In this document: piece after piece, positions 1-8,612 of the stretch | How positions within the stretch are numbered: the first letter of the stretch is position 1 | Layout: each line of letters begins with the position of its first letter | Assembly (NCBI GenBank): GCA_021815205.1 | Contig: JAKAHD010000006.1 | Location: 1-41,999 of the forward strand | Direction: 5' to 3' | Origin: a bacterium | GTDB taxonomy: Bacteria > Patescibacteriota > Minisyncoccia > UBA6257 > GWB1-50-10 | Length of the DNA stretch: 41,999 bases | Notes under the pieces: model-generated | What the model saw: only the letters and a program-made list of their open reading frames with translations | What the model was told of the DNA's origin: nothing | Database searches by the model: none | Position numbers and translations under genes: made by a program

Positions 1-184
1 GCCCGCTAAAGATAAAATTTCCATCATTTGTTTTCTGCAGACAGGCCCCATAGTCGTTGTTATCACCGAAGGTAACGCTGAATATCGTATCGGCGTTTGC
101 TTTCACCCGAGGGGTTGATTGCCCGAAAGCAATCACTCCCGCACAAGTAACCAACATAACAAGAGTTGCAATCATTGCTTTCAT
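1..184 (-). CDS. Secreted protein with signal peptide, 5' part only (runs off left edge); possible delta-60/beta-propeller-like repeat
   Basis: Reverse strand reads MKAMIATLVMLVTCAGVIAFGQSTPRVKANADTIFSVTFGDNNDYGACLQKTNDGNFIFSG from ATG at 184, preceded by an AAAGAAAGGA RBS-like stretch; 'DNNDYGACLQKTNDGNFIFSG' resembles DDYGYSVQQTSDGGYIIAG-type repeats. Confidence 0.6.
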   Translation of the reverse strand, partial: MKAMIATLVMLVTCAGVIAFGQSTPRVKANADTIFSVTFGDNNDYGACLQKTNDGNFIFSG

Positions 185-281
185 AGCAGCCATCCTTTCT
201 TTATTAATAAAATTGTTAAATTTTTATACCGTTCCTATTATACCACTCTATACGGAAAAAATCAATCGCCGCGCGCGCCGA

Positions 282-317
282 AGGATATCCAACCTCCTCG
301 AGGAGGTTGGATATCCT
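282..317. repeat. Perfect 36-bp palindrome, family A (AGGATATCCAACCTCCTC/GAGGAGGTTGGATATCCT)
   Basis: Read directly; shares the CCAACCTCCT/AGGAGGTTGG core with other family A copies. Confidence 0.9.
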
Positions 318-325
318 CAATGTGG

Positions 326-331
326 TATAAT
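326..331 (+). promoter_or_regulatory. -10 box TATAAT, 6 nt before ATG 338 (leaderless-type)
   Basis: TATAAT-agatgt-ATG. Confidence 0.6.
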
Positions 332-337
332 AGATGT

Positions 338-1720
338 ATGAAGAGAAAATATCGCGTACTCGTTATTTTTCTAGTACTTGTCGCGGTAGTGACAGTAGCC
401 GACTTCCTCAAGAATACGCTCTTCGGCAATCCCCGGATGCCGGTGAGTCCCGTTGCGGAGGTGAGCTTGGCGTACTACAAAAACGCGAACGGCTACAAGT
501 GGGCGATTCCCACCGGAGAAGACAAGTTCACCGTTGCGTCAAAGGAGGTCTATCCGAGGTTTGTGCTTGGAGATATCAATCCCGTGAAAGTTGCCCCCGG
601 TGATACGCAGAAAATGCAGCTTATCGTGCGCGACAACGTGCCCTTAAAGCGCGTGTGGGCGGAGATAGAAAACGATAAGAGCAAGGATACCGTGGATCTC
701 ACGCTCGGCGCCTCGACGACGGTCTCGTATGCAACGCTCCAAAATCAGAAGTACCTCGTAAGCAACGAAGGAAAACTTGTAATCAACGACGGCTCTCGCA
801 AAGATAGCGCGCTTGCGAGCATCATTCAGTCACTTTTTAAGAAGGCGAGTGCGGAGAACGCGGTTGATTATGTATATTCTGGTTCATGGGTGGTGCACGA
901 TACGCGCACTATTACGTATCACACGACATTTTATGCGGAAGATGTGTCTGGAAGAACCGCGAAACTGGTGCTTGCATGGTCTGATCCGTGCTTCACTACT
1001 TTAAGCGGTGGGAATTATCTCCTTTCCGGTACCGGTTGTTCTCTTGCCGGAGAGGTGTGGGGAATGGATAATTATACCCTCAGTTTAAACGGAAAAACAT
1101 TAGGATTGAGTGGTGGGGCCCAACTGGTGTTTAATCCAGGTAAATCACTTGATTTTACTCCAGCGAATTCTGCGGTTACTATCGCGAGCGGCACCTCGAT
1201 CAATAAAAAATATCTTTTCTATGCCGATTCTGATGTTGACGGATATACTCCGGCTACCACTATGTACGCTTTTTCTGGATCGAGCCAGAGCGGGTATGTG
1301 CGCGTCTCATCGGTTGCCGGCACGAAGGGAGGATTAGACAATCAGACGCCCCAACAGTTGGATTGCCTCGATACGAACGCGAACGTGAATCCCGCGGACA
1401 CGGCATGGTGGGCGGGGAACGCGCAGAGCGGCGACTACAACTGCGATAGCACCGTCGAAAAATATTGGGTGGGGTACAATGCAACGTATCAGACCTCCGG
1501 GTATCCCAAAGACCCGACGCAGAATCAGCCGGTACAGCCACACTCCAATCTTAACGGGACGGTTTGCTGGACGGGAAGCAGTGATGTGATACTCTACGCC
1601 GCGAGCCATCTCTGCGGTGACGGAGGAGGATTCACCGGGAGTTATTATACCTATGTCGGCGGCGCGTGCACCTCAGGAAGTCAGTTCTTTTACGGCTCAA
1701 TGTTTCTCGCATGCAGGTAA
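338..1720 (+). CDS. Exported hypothetical protein with N-terminal TM/signal anchor
   Basis: ORF 119..1720; best start MKRKYRVLVIFLVLVAVVTVADFL at 338; DSDVDGYTP segment. Confidence 0.75.
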   Translation: MKRKYRVLVIFLVLVAVVTVADFLKNTLFGNPRMPVSPVAEVSLAYYKNANGYKWAIPTGEDKFTVASKEVYPRFVLGDINPVKVAPGDTQKMQLIVRDNVPLKRVWAEIENDKSKDTVDLTLGASTTVSYATLQNQKYLVSNEGKLVINDGSRKDSALASIIQSLFKKASAENAVDYVYSGSWVVHDTRTITYHTTFYAEDVSGRTAKLVLAWSDPCFTTLSGGNYLLSGTGCSLAGEVWGMDNYTLSLNGKTLGLSGGAQLVFNPGKSLDFTPANSAVTIASGTSINKKYLFYADSDVDGYTPATTMYAFSGSSQSGYVRVSSVAGTKGGLDNQTPQQLDCLDTNANVNPADTAWWAGNAQSGDYNCDSTVEKYWVGYNATYQTSGYPKDPTQNQPVQPHSNLNGTVCWTGSSDVILYAASHLCGDGGGFTGSYYTYVGGACTSGSQFFYGSMFLACR

Positions 1721-4260
1721 CCTTCCGCGCGCGACTTAGAAAGGCCGCCCCCTTTCTCCTTTTTGGGATTTTCTACCTCGCTGCGCTCGCGTATCAGTTT
1801 TTCCCTCTGGTATCTACAAACGAACTTCTGCCGGGAAACGACACGCTCGGGCATTTTTGGGCGCTCACGGATTTCATCCGCAACCTCTCCGCAGGGCATT
1901 TCTTTCAGTACACGACCTCGTGGCTCGGCGGAATGCCGATCTTCCAATTTTACGCCCCGTTCAGTTTTCTCGTGATGGCGGGCGCCTCCTTCGCATTCGG
2001 AAAATGGATTTCGCTCTTTTTGATCTACCGCTGGTTTATTTTTCTCACCCTCGCGGTTTTTCCGGTCAGTTTCTATTTTTTTACGCGGGAGTTTTTAGGG
2101 AAGAAGGCGGCCTACGCCGCGCTGTGGTTTTCGCCGTTCCTTCTCTTTCTCCCCAAGGCGCAGGGCGCGCTCGGGTTCGGCGCGGCGGGCGCGATTCAGG
2201 TCGGCCTCTTCGACCAGATGCTCGCCGCAAGTTTTCTCCTGTGGTATCTCGTGATGGTGAAGCGGCTCGCCGAGGAAGACCGGTGGCGTTTTCGGACCAT
2301 CGTCTGCGGCGCGGTTGCGCTCGCGCTCGTATTCCTCACCCACACGCTCACGAGCATTATGGCGGGGTTTTTAACGCTCGTCGTTGCGCTCTACTACGCG
2401 CGCCGGTGGTTTTCGCGGGGCTATCTCCCGCGCCTCGCCTCGACCGTGGGACTCGGCATTTCGCTCGCCGCGTTTTGGCTCCTGCCGTTTGCGGCGCGCC
2501 TTCCCTTCACCTCCGCGGAGCGGGTTGATGTCGGCCCATGGATACCGAGCGTGCTGAACCTCTTTCTCAATTTTGACCTCACCGACTTCCTGCGGGGTGA
2601 CGCACGTTTCTTCTACTATGCACTTTTTTTCACAGCACTTCTTTTCTTTGTTGGTTTGTGGAAGCTTCACCGCGAGCGAAACACGCTCATGCTCTGGATA
2701 TTCGGCGCGGTTTTTTTTGCCTTCGGCCTCGAGTATTTCAACACCGTGCTCTTCCCCACGCTCCCGCTCCACTACTATCGGCTCTTCGCGTTTGATATCA
2801 TCTTTTTCCTCGCCATCGCAAGCTATGGATTCATCACCTCCTTCGCGTGGCTCTCGGCGCGAAAAAAGATTTTTGGCTACGCGCTCGTCGCGCTCTTCGG
2901 CCTTGCCCTCGCGCACCACATTTTTCTTTTCTCCCTCTCGGGAGGGGCGTTTCAGTTCAACAATAAGCCGCGCCTCACGGGCGTTCAGGATCGCCCGTAC
3001 CATTTTCGCATCGCCGATTACCCCTGGTTTCGCGCGGCGAACGACACGTTGAAGTTTCTCCGCTCCCCCGGCCTCTCCGCGCCTCCCGAACGGGTGCTCG
3101 CCGACATGAATCCGCCCGAGATGATTGATAATCTCGGCTCAATCCACTTTTTCAACATGGCGCTTCCCTTTGTGAACCGTGAGGCATCGCTCCTCGGGCT
3201 CTATGTCGAGTCCTCGTGGCAGCTGCCCTTCCTTTTCCCGACGACAAACGCCGTAACAGGCAATAATATGTTCTGGGGGCGGGTGCGGGACCTTGCCTAC
3301 AGCAGTTATTTCAGAACGCAGGGGCTCGATGACATGATTCGCCGGCTCCAGCTTTTTGGAACAAACTATTTTATCACCGCTTCCGAGTATTTTGATAAGC
3401 AAGCGCAGAAGGTGAAAGACGCGAAACTACTCACCACCATCGGGTCCTTCAAGGTCTACTACCTTCGAGGCGCGAAGCCGCTTGTCTATTCTGCGCCGCG
3501 CGCGCCGGGGCTTTTCATTCAGGATGGCGGGGCGGATTTTCGGCAGTTCTCGCTCGGATGGTATTCCAACCCCGCGCTTTTGGATTTTCCTGTAGCGGCA
3601 TGGGATCAGGGTCTCGCCGCGCTCACCCCCGCTCGCCTCGCGCCGTTTCAGTTTCTTGTGGTCAGTACGCCGCGCACGATTGATTCACGGATGATAGAAG
3701 CGCTCGCGCGTCTCGGGAAGCCCGTGCTTGTGGTGCACGACGGGCCGCCGACCATGGGGAGTATTGCGGACACTCCCGCGCGCGTCGAGGAGATCGCCGA
3801 TTTCAGGCCCGTTGCGGGCTACTACAACTCTCCCATTTTTGAAGATGCGAACGGAGAGGCGATAAGGAAAATGGGGGAGTTTATTTTACAGAACGCCGGG
3901 CCAGAGGCATCATCCTCCGCACCGCTCGCCATGCGCGAGTTTGGCGATTTCAGAATCCGATTTCGCGGCACAGGGCCGACGATCATTAATCTCGGTTACT
4001 TCCCGTACTGGCAATGCACAGAAGGGTGCGACCGCGTGTATCCGCTCACCCCGGGACAAATGCTCGTCTTTGCAAACGGTTCGACCAAACTCGAATATTT
4101 GCCGGGAGCGGATGCGGTCGCGGGGAAATGGATATCCATTGTGGCGGCTGGGGGCATACTCCTCTTCGCGTTCGCGCGCGCCATACGCACCCGAAAACGA
4201 TTCTCCACTACTGTCCGAGGTTCAACCTCGGACACCTCGCACGGGGAGAACTTGGGATAA
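1711..4260 (+). CDS. Large polytopic membrane protein (YfhO/6-pyruvoyl-tetrahydropterin synthase-related membrane type)
   Basis: Many hydrophobic segments; likely start MQVTFRARLRKAAPFLLFGIFYLAALAYQFFPL at 1711, overlapping the preceding CDS. Confidence 0.7.
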   Translation: MQVTFRARLRKAAPFLLFGIFYLAALAYQFFPLVSTNELLPGNDTLGHFWALTDFIRNLSAGHFFQYTTSWLGGMPIFQFYAPFSFLVMAGASFAFGKWISLFLIYRWFIFLTLAVFPVSFYFFTREFLGKKAAYAALWFSPFLLFLPKAQGALGFGAAGAIQVGLFDQMLAASFLLWYLVMVKRLAEEDRWRFRTIVCGAVALALVFLTHTLTSIMAGFLTLVVALYYARRWFSRGYLPRLASTVGLGISLAAFWLLPFAARLPFTSAERVDVGPWIPSVLNLFLNFDLTDFLRGDARFFYYALFFTALLFFVGLWKLHRERNTLMLWIFGAVFFAFGLEYFNTVLFPTLPLHYYRLFAFDIIFFLAIASYGFITSFAWLSARKKIFGYALVALFGLALAHHIFLFSLSGGAFQFNNKPRLTGVQDRPYHFRIADYPWFRAANDTLKFLRSPGLSAPPERVLADMNPPEMIDNLGSIHFFNMALPFVNREASLLGLYVESSWQLPFLFPTTNAVTGNNMFWGRVRDLAYSSYFRTQGLDDMIRRLQLFGTNYFITASEYFDKQAQKVKDAKLLTTIGSFKVYYLRGAKPLVYSAPRAPGLFIQDGGADFRQFSLGWYSNPALLDFPVAAWDQGLAALTPARLAPFQFLVVSTPRTIDSRMIEALARLGKPVLVVHDGPPTMGSIADTPARVEEIADFRPVAGYYNSPIFEDANGEAIRKMGEFILQNAGPEASSSAPLAMREFGDFRIRFRGTGPTIINLGYFPYWQCTEGCDRVYPLTPGQMLVFANGSTKLEYLPGADAVAGKWISIVAAGGILLFAFARAIRTRKRFSTTVRGSTSDTSHGENLG
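4212..4234. repeat. Palindrome TGTCCGAGGTT-C-AACCTCGGACA (family A-like), inside the 3' end of the CDS
   Basis: Perfect 11-bp arms. Confidence 0.8.
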
Positions 4261-4339
4261 TTTTGGTTCCCGCATTCTTATAACGTGATACTAAAGAGAG
4301 CAGACATCCCTCTTACTCCCCAAAACGCTGGTTTTGGGG

Positions 4340-4345
4340 TACAAT
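4340..4345 (+). promoter_or_regulatory. -10 box TACAAT, 6 nt before ATG 4352
   Basis: TACAAT-aagaat-ATG. Confidence 0.5.
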
Positions 4346-4351
4346 AAGAAT

Positions 4352-4546
4352 ATGCATAATTGGGATTACCCGAAAACTAAAAAAGCATGGGGAGAAGAAA
4401 CCCGCCGTCTGGAGCGGCTCCTGAACTTCGGTCTCGCGGGAGAAAAAATTGATCGGCGGGTCCTTGAGAAGTATTTGGATAAAATCAAGATGCCGGAAGA
4501 TACGCGGGCATTTTTAGAATTGCTGTTATGGGACAAGGCATTTTAA
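4352..4546 (+). CDS. Small charged protein, putative partner/antitoxin of AbiEii-like toxin
   Basis: MHNWDYPKTKKAWGEETRRLERLLNFGLAGEKIDRRVLEKYLDKIK...; overlaps the downstream nucleotidyltransferase. Confidence 0.65.
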   Translation: MHNWDYPKTKKAWGEETRRLERLLNFGLAGEKIDRRVLEKYLDKIKMPEDTRAFLELLLWDKAF

Positions 4547-5190
4547 CGCCGGATCAGAAAAAGATCATCACTCTCGTTGCCAAAAATAAGCGGATCGGCA
4601 AGATGTTCTACCTCTCGGGCGGCACCGCGTTGGCAGAGTTCTATTGCCGCCACCGCTATTCGGATGATCTTGATTTTTTTACCGGCGATCAGCCATTTCC
4701 TCAACTCGACATCGAGGCGGCAGTTGCCGGATTCAAGGCCGGCATGCATGCCGGATCGGTTGTGTATCGCAAGCTCTACGACCGAAGAATTTTTTTCCTG
4801 AGAAAGGGCCGCGAGGAGTTGAAACTGGAGTTTACTTACTTTCCGTTTACACAGATTAGACCAGCGAAAAAGCGTGGCGGCATTCTTGTGGATTCATTGG
4901 AAGATATCGCCGCTAACAAGTTCATGGCGCTCATTGACCGCATTGAGGCAAAAGATTTTGTTGATTTGTATTTCATTATTTCCGAGGGCGGCCTGCCCCT
5001 CAAAAAGATAGCGGCTCTTGCCGCAAAGAAGTTCAGTATTAAGATGGACGCGCTTGCGTTAGGCAGCGAATTAAGCAAGGTCCGCGCACTGACCGTTTTG
5101 CCTAAGATGATTAAAAAAATAAGTTTGCACGAATTGAAGGATTTTTTCAGCAATGAAGCGAAGCAATTGAAGCGCGCTGTTCTTAGATGA
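4528..5190 (+). CDS. Nucleotidyltransferase AbiEii/AbiGii toxin family protein
   Basis: NTase motif LSGGTALAEFYCRHRYSDDLDFF; AbiEii-like C-terminal region. Confidence 0.85.
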   Translation: MGQGILTPDQKKIITLVAKNKRIGKMFYLSGGTALAEFYCRHRYSDDLDFFTGDQPFPQLDIEAAVAGFKAGMHAGSVVYRKLYDRRIFFLRKGREELKLEFTYFPFTQIRPAKKRGGILVDSLEDIAANKFMALIDRIEAKDFVDLYFIISEGGLPLKKIAALAAKKFSIKMDALALGSELSKVRALTVLPKMIKKISLHELKDFFSNEAKQLKRAVLR

Positions 5191-5207
5191 ATTTTATTTA
5201 CAAACAT

Positions 5208-5244
5208 ATCGTGGTTGCGCCACGATAATTTTGCGGATAACTTT
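5208..5244. repeat. Hairpin element ATCGTGG..CCACGAT followed by AATTTTGCGGATAAC; diverged relative of the RAYT-flanking repeat
   Basis: Shares GATAATTTTG(G/C)GGATAACTTT with the repeat at 6004. Confidence 0.7.
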
Positions 5245-5253
5245 CAGAAGTGA

Positions 5254-5928
5254 ATGAGAAAGGTGTACATTGGATTGGGAGCCGCCGCGTGCTTCGCGCT
5301 CGCGCTCTTTCTTTTTCCCCGCCTGCCCGGTGATTTTATGCGTCTTGCGGGACGCACTTTCTTTCCGCACGAAGAAGTGGTCGCGGAAATTCCGCTTGGC
5401 ATCGGTAAGGTACCGCAAAGCGAAACCCGACTTCCAATGGGAGTCGGAATTCGTTCGGAGGAAAATAGCGATGTCGCCGCACATTTGAAATTATTTATCA
5501 GCGAAGTGATGGCCGGAACTTCCGCGAATTCACAGAACGAGTTTGTAGAGCTCTACAACCCGAACGATGCGGCTGTTTCCCTTACCAATTGGAGCATCAA
5601 GCGCCGGAGCGCCGCCGGAAGAGAATCGTCGTTCGTGTCCGCCTCGCGTCTCAAAGGCAAAATAATCCCGCCATTCCGCTATTTCTTGATCGCGCGCGAT
5701 GGGGGATATGGCAGTGCGGGGGTTCCTCCCGATGCGGTGTGGCCGAAATCATACTCGTTGAACTCCGGATTTGGCGCGCTTGTGCTGTATAATCCTACTG
5801 GAGCGGTTTCCGACACATTGTTATGGAACTCGATTCCGAAGGATCAGAGCGTTGTGAGGGCGTCGTGGAATGCCTCCTCCGCGCTTGTTACGCTTCCTAT
5901 CCCCACGCCCCAAAACTCCCGCCAATAG
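5254..5928 (+). CDS. Secreted lamin-tail-domain (LTD) protein
   Basis: LFISEVMAGTSANSQNEFVELYNPNDAAVSLTNWSIKRR is LTD-like. Confidence 0.8.
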   Translation: MRKVYIGLGAAACFALALFLFPRLPGDFMRLAGRTFFPHEEVVAEIPLGIGKVPQSETRLPMGVGIRSEENSDVAAHLKLFISEVMAGTSANSQNEFVELYNPNDAAVSLTNWSIKRRSAAGRESSFVSASRLKGKIIPPFRYFLIARDGGYGSAGVPPDAVWPKSYSLNSGFGALVLYNPTGAVSDTLLWNSIPKDQSVVRASWNASSALVTLPIPTPQNSRQ

Positions 5929-5932
5929 TCCC

Positions 5933-5982
5933 ATTAAGGGTGTCCAACCTCCTTAATTTTAAGGAGGTTGGACACCCTTAAT
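5933..5982. repeat. Palindrome family A, 24-bp arms, 2-nt loop
   Basis: ATTAAGGGTGTCCAACCTCCTTAA-TT-TTAAGGAGGTTGGACACCCTTAAT. Confidence 0.9.
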
Positions 5983-6003
5983 ATACCTTTAATGGGAGAA
6001 AGA

Positions 6004-6038
6004 TTATCAGAGCACGGCTCTGATAATTTTGGGGATAA
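6004..6038. repeat. 35-bp direct repeat (left copy) with hairpin, flanking the tandem RAYT genes
   Basis: TTATCAGAGCACGGCTCTGATAATTTTGGGGATAA, identical to 7666-7700. Confidence 0.95.
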
Positions 6039-6085
6039 CTTTTTCGGAGCATCGAAATGCGTAATGTTACACTAGAAACATACCG

Positions 6086-6856
6086 ATGAAACGTCCCAGA
6101 TTTGCCGAGAACGGAATATATCACGTTTATAATCAAGGCATTGAAAACAAGGTTCTGTTCAAAACTGAGCAAGATTATTTGAGGTTTATTCACGATCTCT
6201 TCGAGTTTAATGATACACACCACTCCTCAAACTTCTCTTATCGATTCAGAAAGGATCCCACAAGGGTGATGGGCATAAACGCCCCGTATTTTGTTCGGGA
6301 GTTGCGGCACACAAACGAGCCGCGTGAACTCTTAGTGGATATTCTTGGGTTCGTGCTGATGCCGAACCATTTTCATCTCCTCTTGCGGGAGAAGAAGAGG
6401 GGAGGCATCACGAAGTTTATGCATCGGCTCGGTACGGGATACGCGCTTCACTTCAATCAAAGCCACAAACACGAAGGAAGCATTTTTCACCGAAGATTTG
6501 CATCGGTCCGCCTCGAAGGAGGCGAGTCTCTCCACCATCTTCTCTGTTATATCCATGCAGACCCACTCACTCTGAATGCGGCGCCCTCCGATCCGGTAAG
6601 TTTTTTGAACTCGTATCGTTGGAGCAGCCACCTCGACTACTGCGGATGGAACAATTTTCCTTCCGTGACCCAGCGCGATCTCATCCTCGATTTTTTCGGC
6701 GGGGAGGAACAATATAAAAAATCGATCAGCGAATGGGTGCAAGAAAAGGAAAAACATACGGGAAAGATACGCGATGTGCTTCTCGAGAAAGTCATAGCAC
6801 TATTCTTATTCGTAATGGTAGAACTTGAATGGGCGTTTGATCTCATTCTTTCATGA
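6086..6856 (+). CDS. REP-associated tyrosine transposase (RAYT; Y1/IS200-like HUH transposase)
   Basis: MKRPRFAENGIYHVYNQGIENKVLF; HUH motif LMPNHFHLLLRE; RRFASVRLEGGESLHHLLCYIHADPL. Confidence 0.9.
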   Translation: MKRPRFAENGIYHVYNQGIENKVLFKTEQDYLRFIHDLFEFNDTHHSSNFSYRFRKDPTRVMGINAPYFVRELRHTNEPRELLVDILGFVLMPNHFHLLLREKKRGGITKFMHRLGTGYALHFNQSHKHEGSIFHRRFASVRLEGGESLHHLLCYIHADPLTLNAAPSDPVSFLNSYRWSSHLDYCGWNNFPSVTQRDLILDFFGGEEQYKKSISEWVQEKEKHTGKIRDVLLEKVIALFLFVMVELEWAFDLILS

Positions 6857-7566
6857 AAAAACCAGCATTCGTACAGAACGGTATTTACCACGTCTATAAT
6901 CGCGGCGTGGAAAAAAGAAATATTTTTCTTGACACTGCCGATCGGTACAGATTTGTGCAAAGCCTGATCGAATTTAATAGTGATATGCCAGCGGATAATT
7001 TGTATTATCACTTTTCTCGCAAAGAGCAGAAAATCGAACCCCGCCGCTTGAGAGGGGAAAGAGAGTTGGGAAAACCACTCGTCAATATTTTTGCATTTTG
7101 TTTAATGTTGAATCATTTCCATCTTATGGTGCAGCAGGTAAGTGAGAATGGTGTAGTAGCATTCATGCAGAAATTGGGAACCGGATACACGAAGTATTTT
7201 AATACGAAGCACGAAAGAGTCGGGCACCTCTTTCAGGGGAGGTTTAAGGCAACGCATGTAGCTACGCATGCTCATCTTTTGCATCTCCCCCTCTATATTC
7301 ATTGCAACCCGTTAGATTCAGAATTCCCAGAATGGCGAGATTATCAAAACCTCGCTTCGCTCGACTGGGAAAAGGCGATGGAATTTTTGGAAAAGTATCG
7401 GTGGAGCAGTTATTTGGATTACATGGGGAAAGAGAATTTTCCGGAAGTGATTCATAAGGAGTTTCTCACAGAACTTTTCGGCGATGCCGCACATTATAAG
7501 AAGGAAATGGGAAAATGGCTTAAGGGAGGGAGAAACGCGATGAGTTTGCTTGAAGAATTCACTTGA
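6853..7566 (+). CDS. Second REP-associated tyrosine transposase paralog (Y1/HUH)
   Basis: MKKPAFVQNGIYHVYNRGVEKRNIF; CLMLNHFHLMVQQ; YTKYFNTKHERVGHLFQGRFKATHV; ATGA overlap with upstream paralog. Confidence 0.9.
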   Translation: MKKPAFVQNGIYHVYNRGVEKRNIFLDTADRYRFVQSLIEFNSDMPADNLYYHFSRKEQKIEPRRLRGERELGKPLVNIFAFCLMLNHFHLMVQQVSENGVVAFMQKLGTGYTKYFNTKHERVGHLFQGRFKATHVATHAHLLHLPLYIHCNPLDSEFPEWRDYQNLASLDWEKAMEFLEKYRWSSYLDYMGKENFPEVIHKEFLTELFGDAAHYKKEMGKWLKGGRNAMSLLEEFT

Positions 7567-7599
7567 TCGTGAGGCGATGAGGCACCGAACCATGGTTCT

Positions 7600-7647
7600 C
7601 TATCGAAGTTCAACTTCACTATTCCTAGTGAAGTTGAACTTCGATAG
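7600..7647. repeat. Palindrome, 21-bp arms (family A-like CGAAGTTCAACTTCACT/AGTGAAGTTGAACTTCG)
   Basis: CTATCGAAGTTCAACTTCACT-ATTCCT-AGTGAAGTTGAACTTCGATAG. Confidence 0.9.
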
Positions 7648-7665
7648 AGGGGTAATCAGACATTT

Positions 7666-7700
7666 TTATCAGAGCACGGCTCTGATAATTTTGGGGATAA
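7666..7700. repeat. 35-bp direct repeat (right copy) flanking tandem RAYT genes
   Basis: Identical to 6004-6038. Confidence 0.95.
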
Positions 7701-7840
7701 AAAGGATTGAAGAATTGTGCTCGAGTTCTAGAATAGAAGTAGTTTTCGAGGACAAGGAGCAGCTGTATAAAGATGCAAAATCCGGTATAACAAAAAGCAG
7801 ATTTTTTGTTATGCTGGTTTTGTCTCTTCTTAATTTTGAA

Positions 7841-8419
7841 ATGGATATTGTGCAAAATACCCCTCCCGTTCAAGCTCCCGAGGGGGGCGGAACGAAAGGG
7901 AAGAAAAAATTCTGGAAGTTCTTTATCCCGTTTCTCGCGCTTGTGGTCATTGTGGCCGCAGGTTCTTTCGCGTGGGTGAATTATTTAAGCCCCGAGGCGA
8001 AGCGGGCACAGGAAACGAAAGCGAATCTCGAGAAGTTCAATGCGGGGATGCAGGCATACGAAGACGCGATGCGCGCCGATACCTACGGCGGGAAGACGCC
8101 CGAGGAGACGCTTCGGATGTTTATTGATGCGCTGAAGAAAAACGACGTTGAGCTCGCGAGCAAGTATTTTATGCTCGATACGAATTCGCAAAGTCCTGAT
8201 TATTTGACGAGAAGAAAATGGGAGAATGCTTTAACCGAAGTACAAACGCAAGGAAAGTTGGTTAGTACGATTGAACTGTTGGAAAAAGCAAAACCCGCTG
8301 GGTCGGTTATGAAAAATTATTTTGGCTTTGAGATCAGAGACGACTTAGGAAATTTATTGTCAGACATAGGATTCGAACTTAATAAGTATTCCAATGTCTG
8401 GAAAATAGAAAGTTTGTAA
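7841..8419 (+). CDS. Membrane-anchored hypothetical protein
   Basis: MDIVQNTPPVQAPEGGGTKGKKKFWKFFIPFLALVVIVAAGSFAWV: single TM then soluble domain; the track's 7550 start is too long. Confidence 0.65.
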   Translation: MDIVQNTPPVQAPEGGGTKGKKKFWKFFIPFLALVVIVAAGSFAWVNYLSPEAKRAQETKANLEKFNAGMQAYEDAMRADTYGGKTPEETLRMFIDALKKNDVELASKYFMLDTNSQSPDYLTRRKWENALTEVQTQGKLVSTIELLEKAKPAGSVMKNYFGFEIRDDLGNLLSDIGFELNKYSNVWKIESL

Positions 8420-8429
8420 CCTATGAATC

Positions 8430-8607
8430 TTTATCCCCACACCTTCCAGAATACCCTGCGGTTTTGCCTCCACACCTTTCGAGGTGTGGTGGCTTGCCGC
8501 CGGGATGAACCCCCACACCTATGCCGTAGGTGTGGAGGTGAATGGCGGTTAAACCTATTCTTCCCGCAAGGTCTCATACCCTGCGGCGAAGGTGTGGGGA
8601 TTTATTA
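8430..8607. repeat. Family B cruciform-like element (outer stem TCCCCACACCTTC/GAAGGTGTGGGGA plus internal hairpins)
   Basis: Internal hairpins CCACACCT-TTCG-AGGTGTGG and CCACACCTA-TGCCG-TAGGTGTGG; similar to the reverse complement of 21898-22073. Confidence 0.85.
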
Positions 8608-8612
8608 CCCCA

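Noticed and set aside
8430-8445. DnaA-box-like TTATCCCCACA in family B ends and TTATCCCCA (reverse) in the RAYT flanks, possible origin
   Set aside because: Mismatched to the TTWTNCACA consensus, not clustered, explained by dispersed repeats; no dnaA/dnaN nearby.
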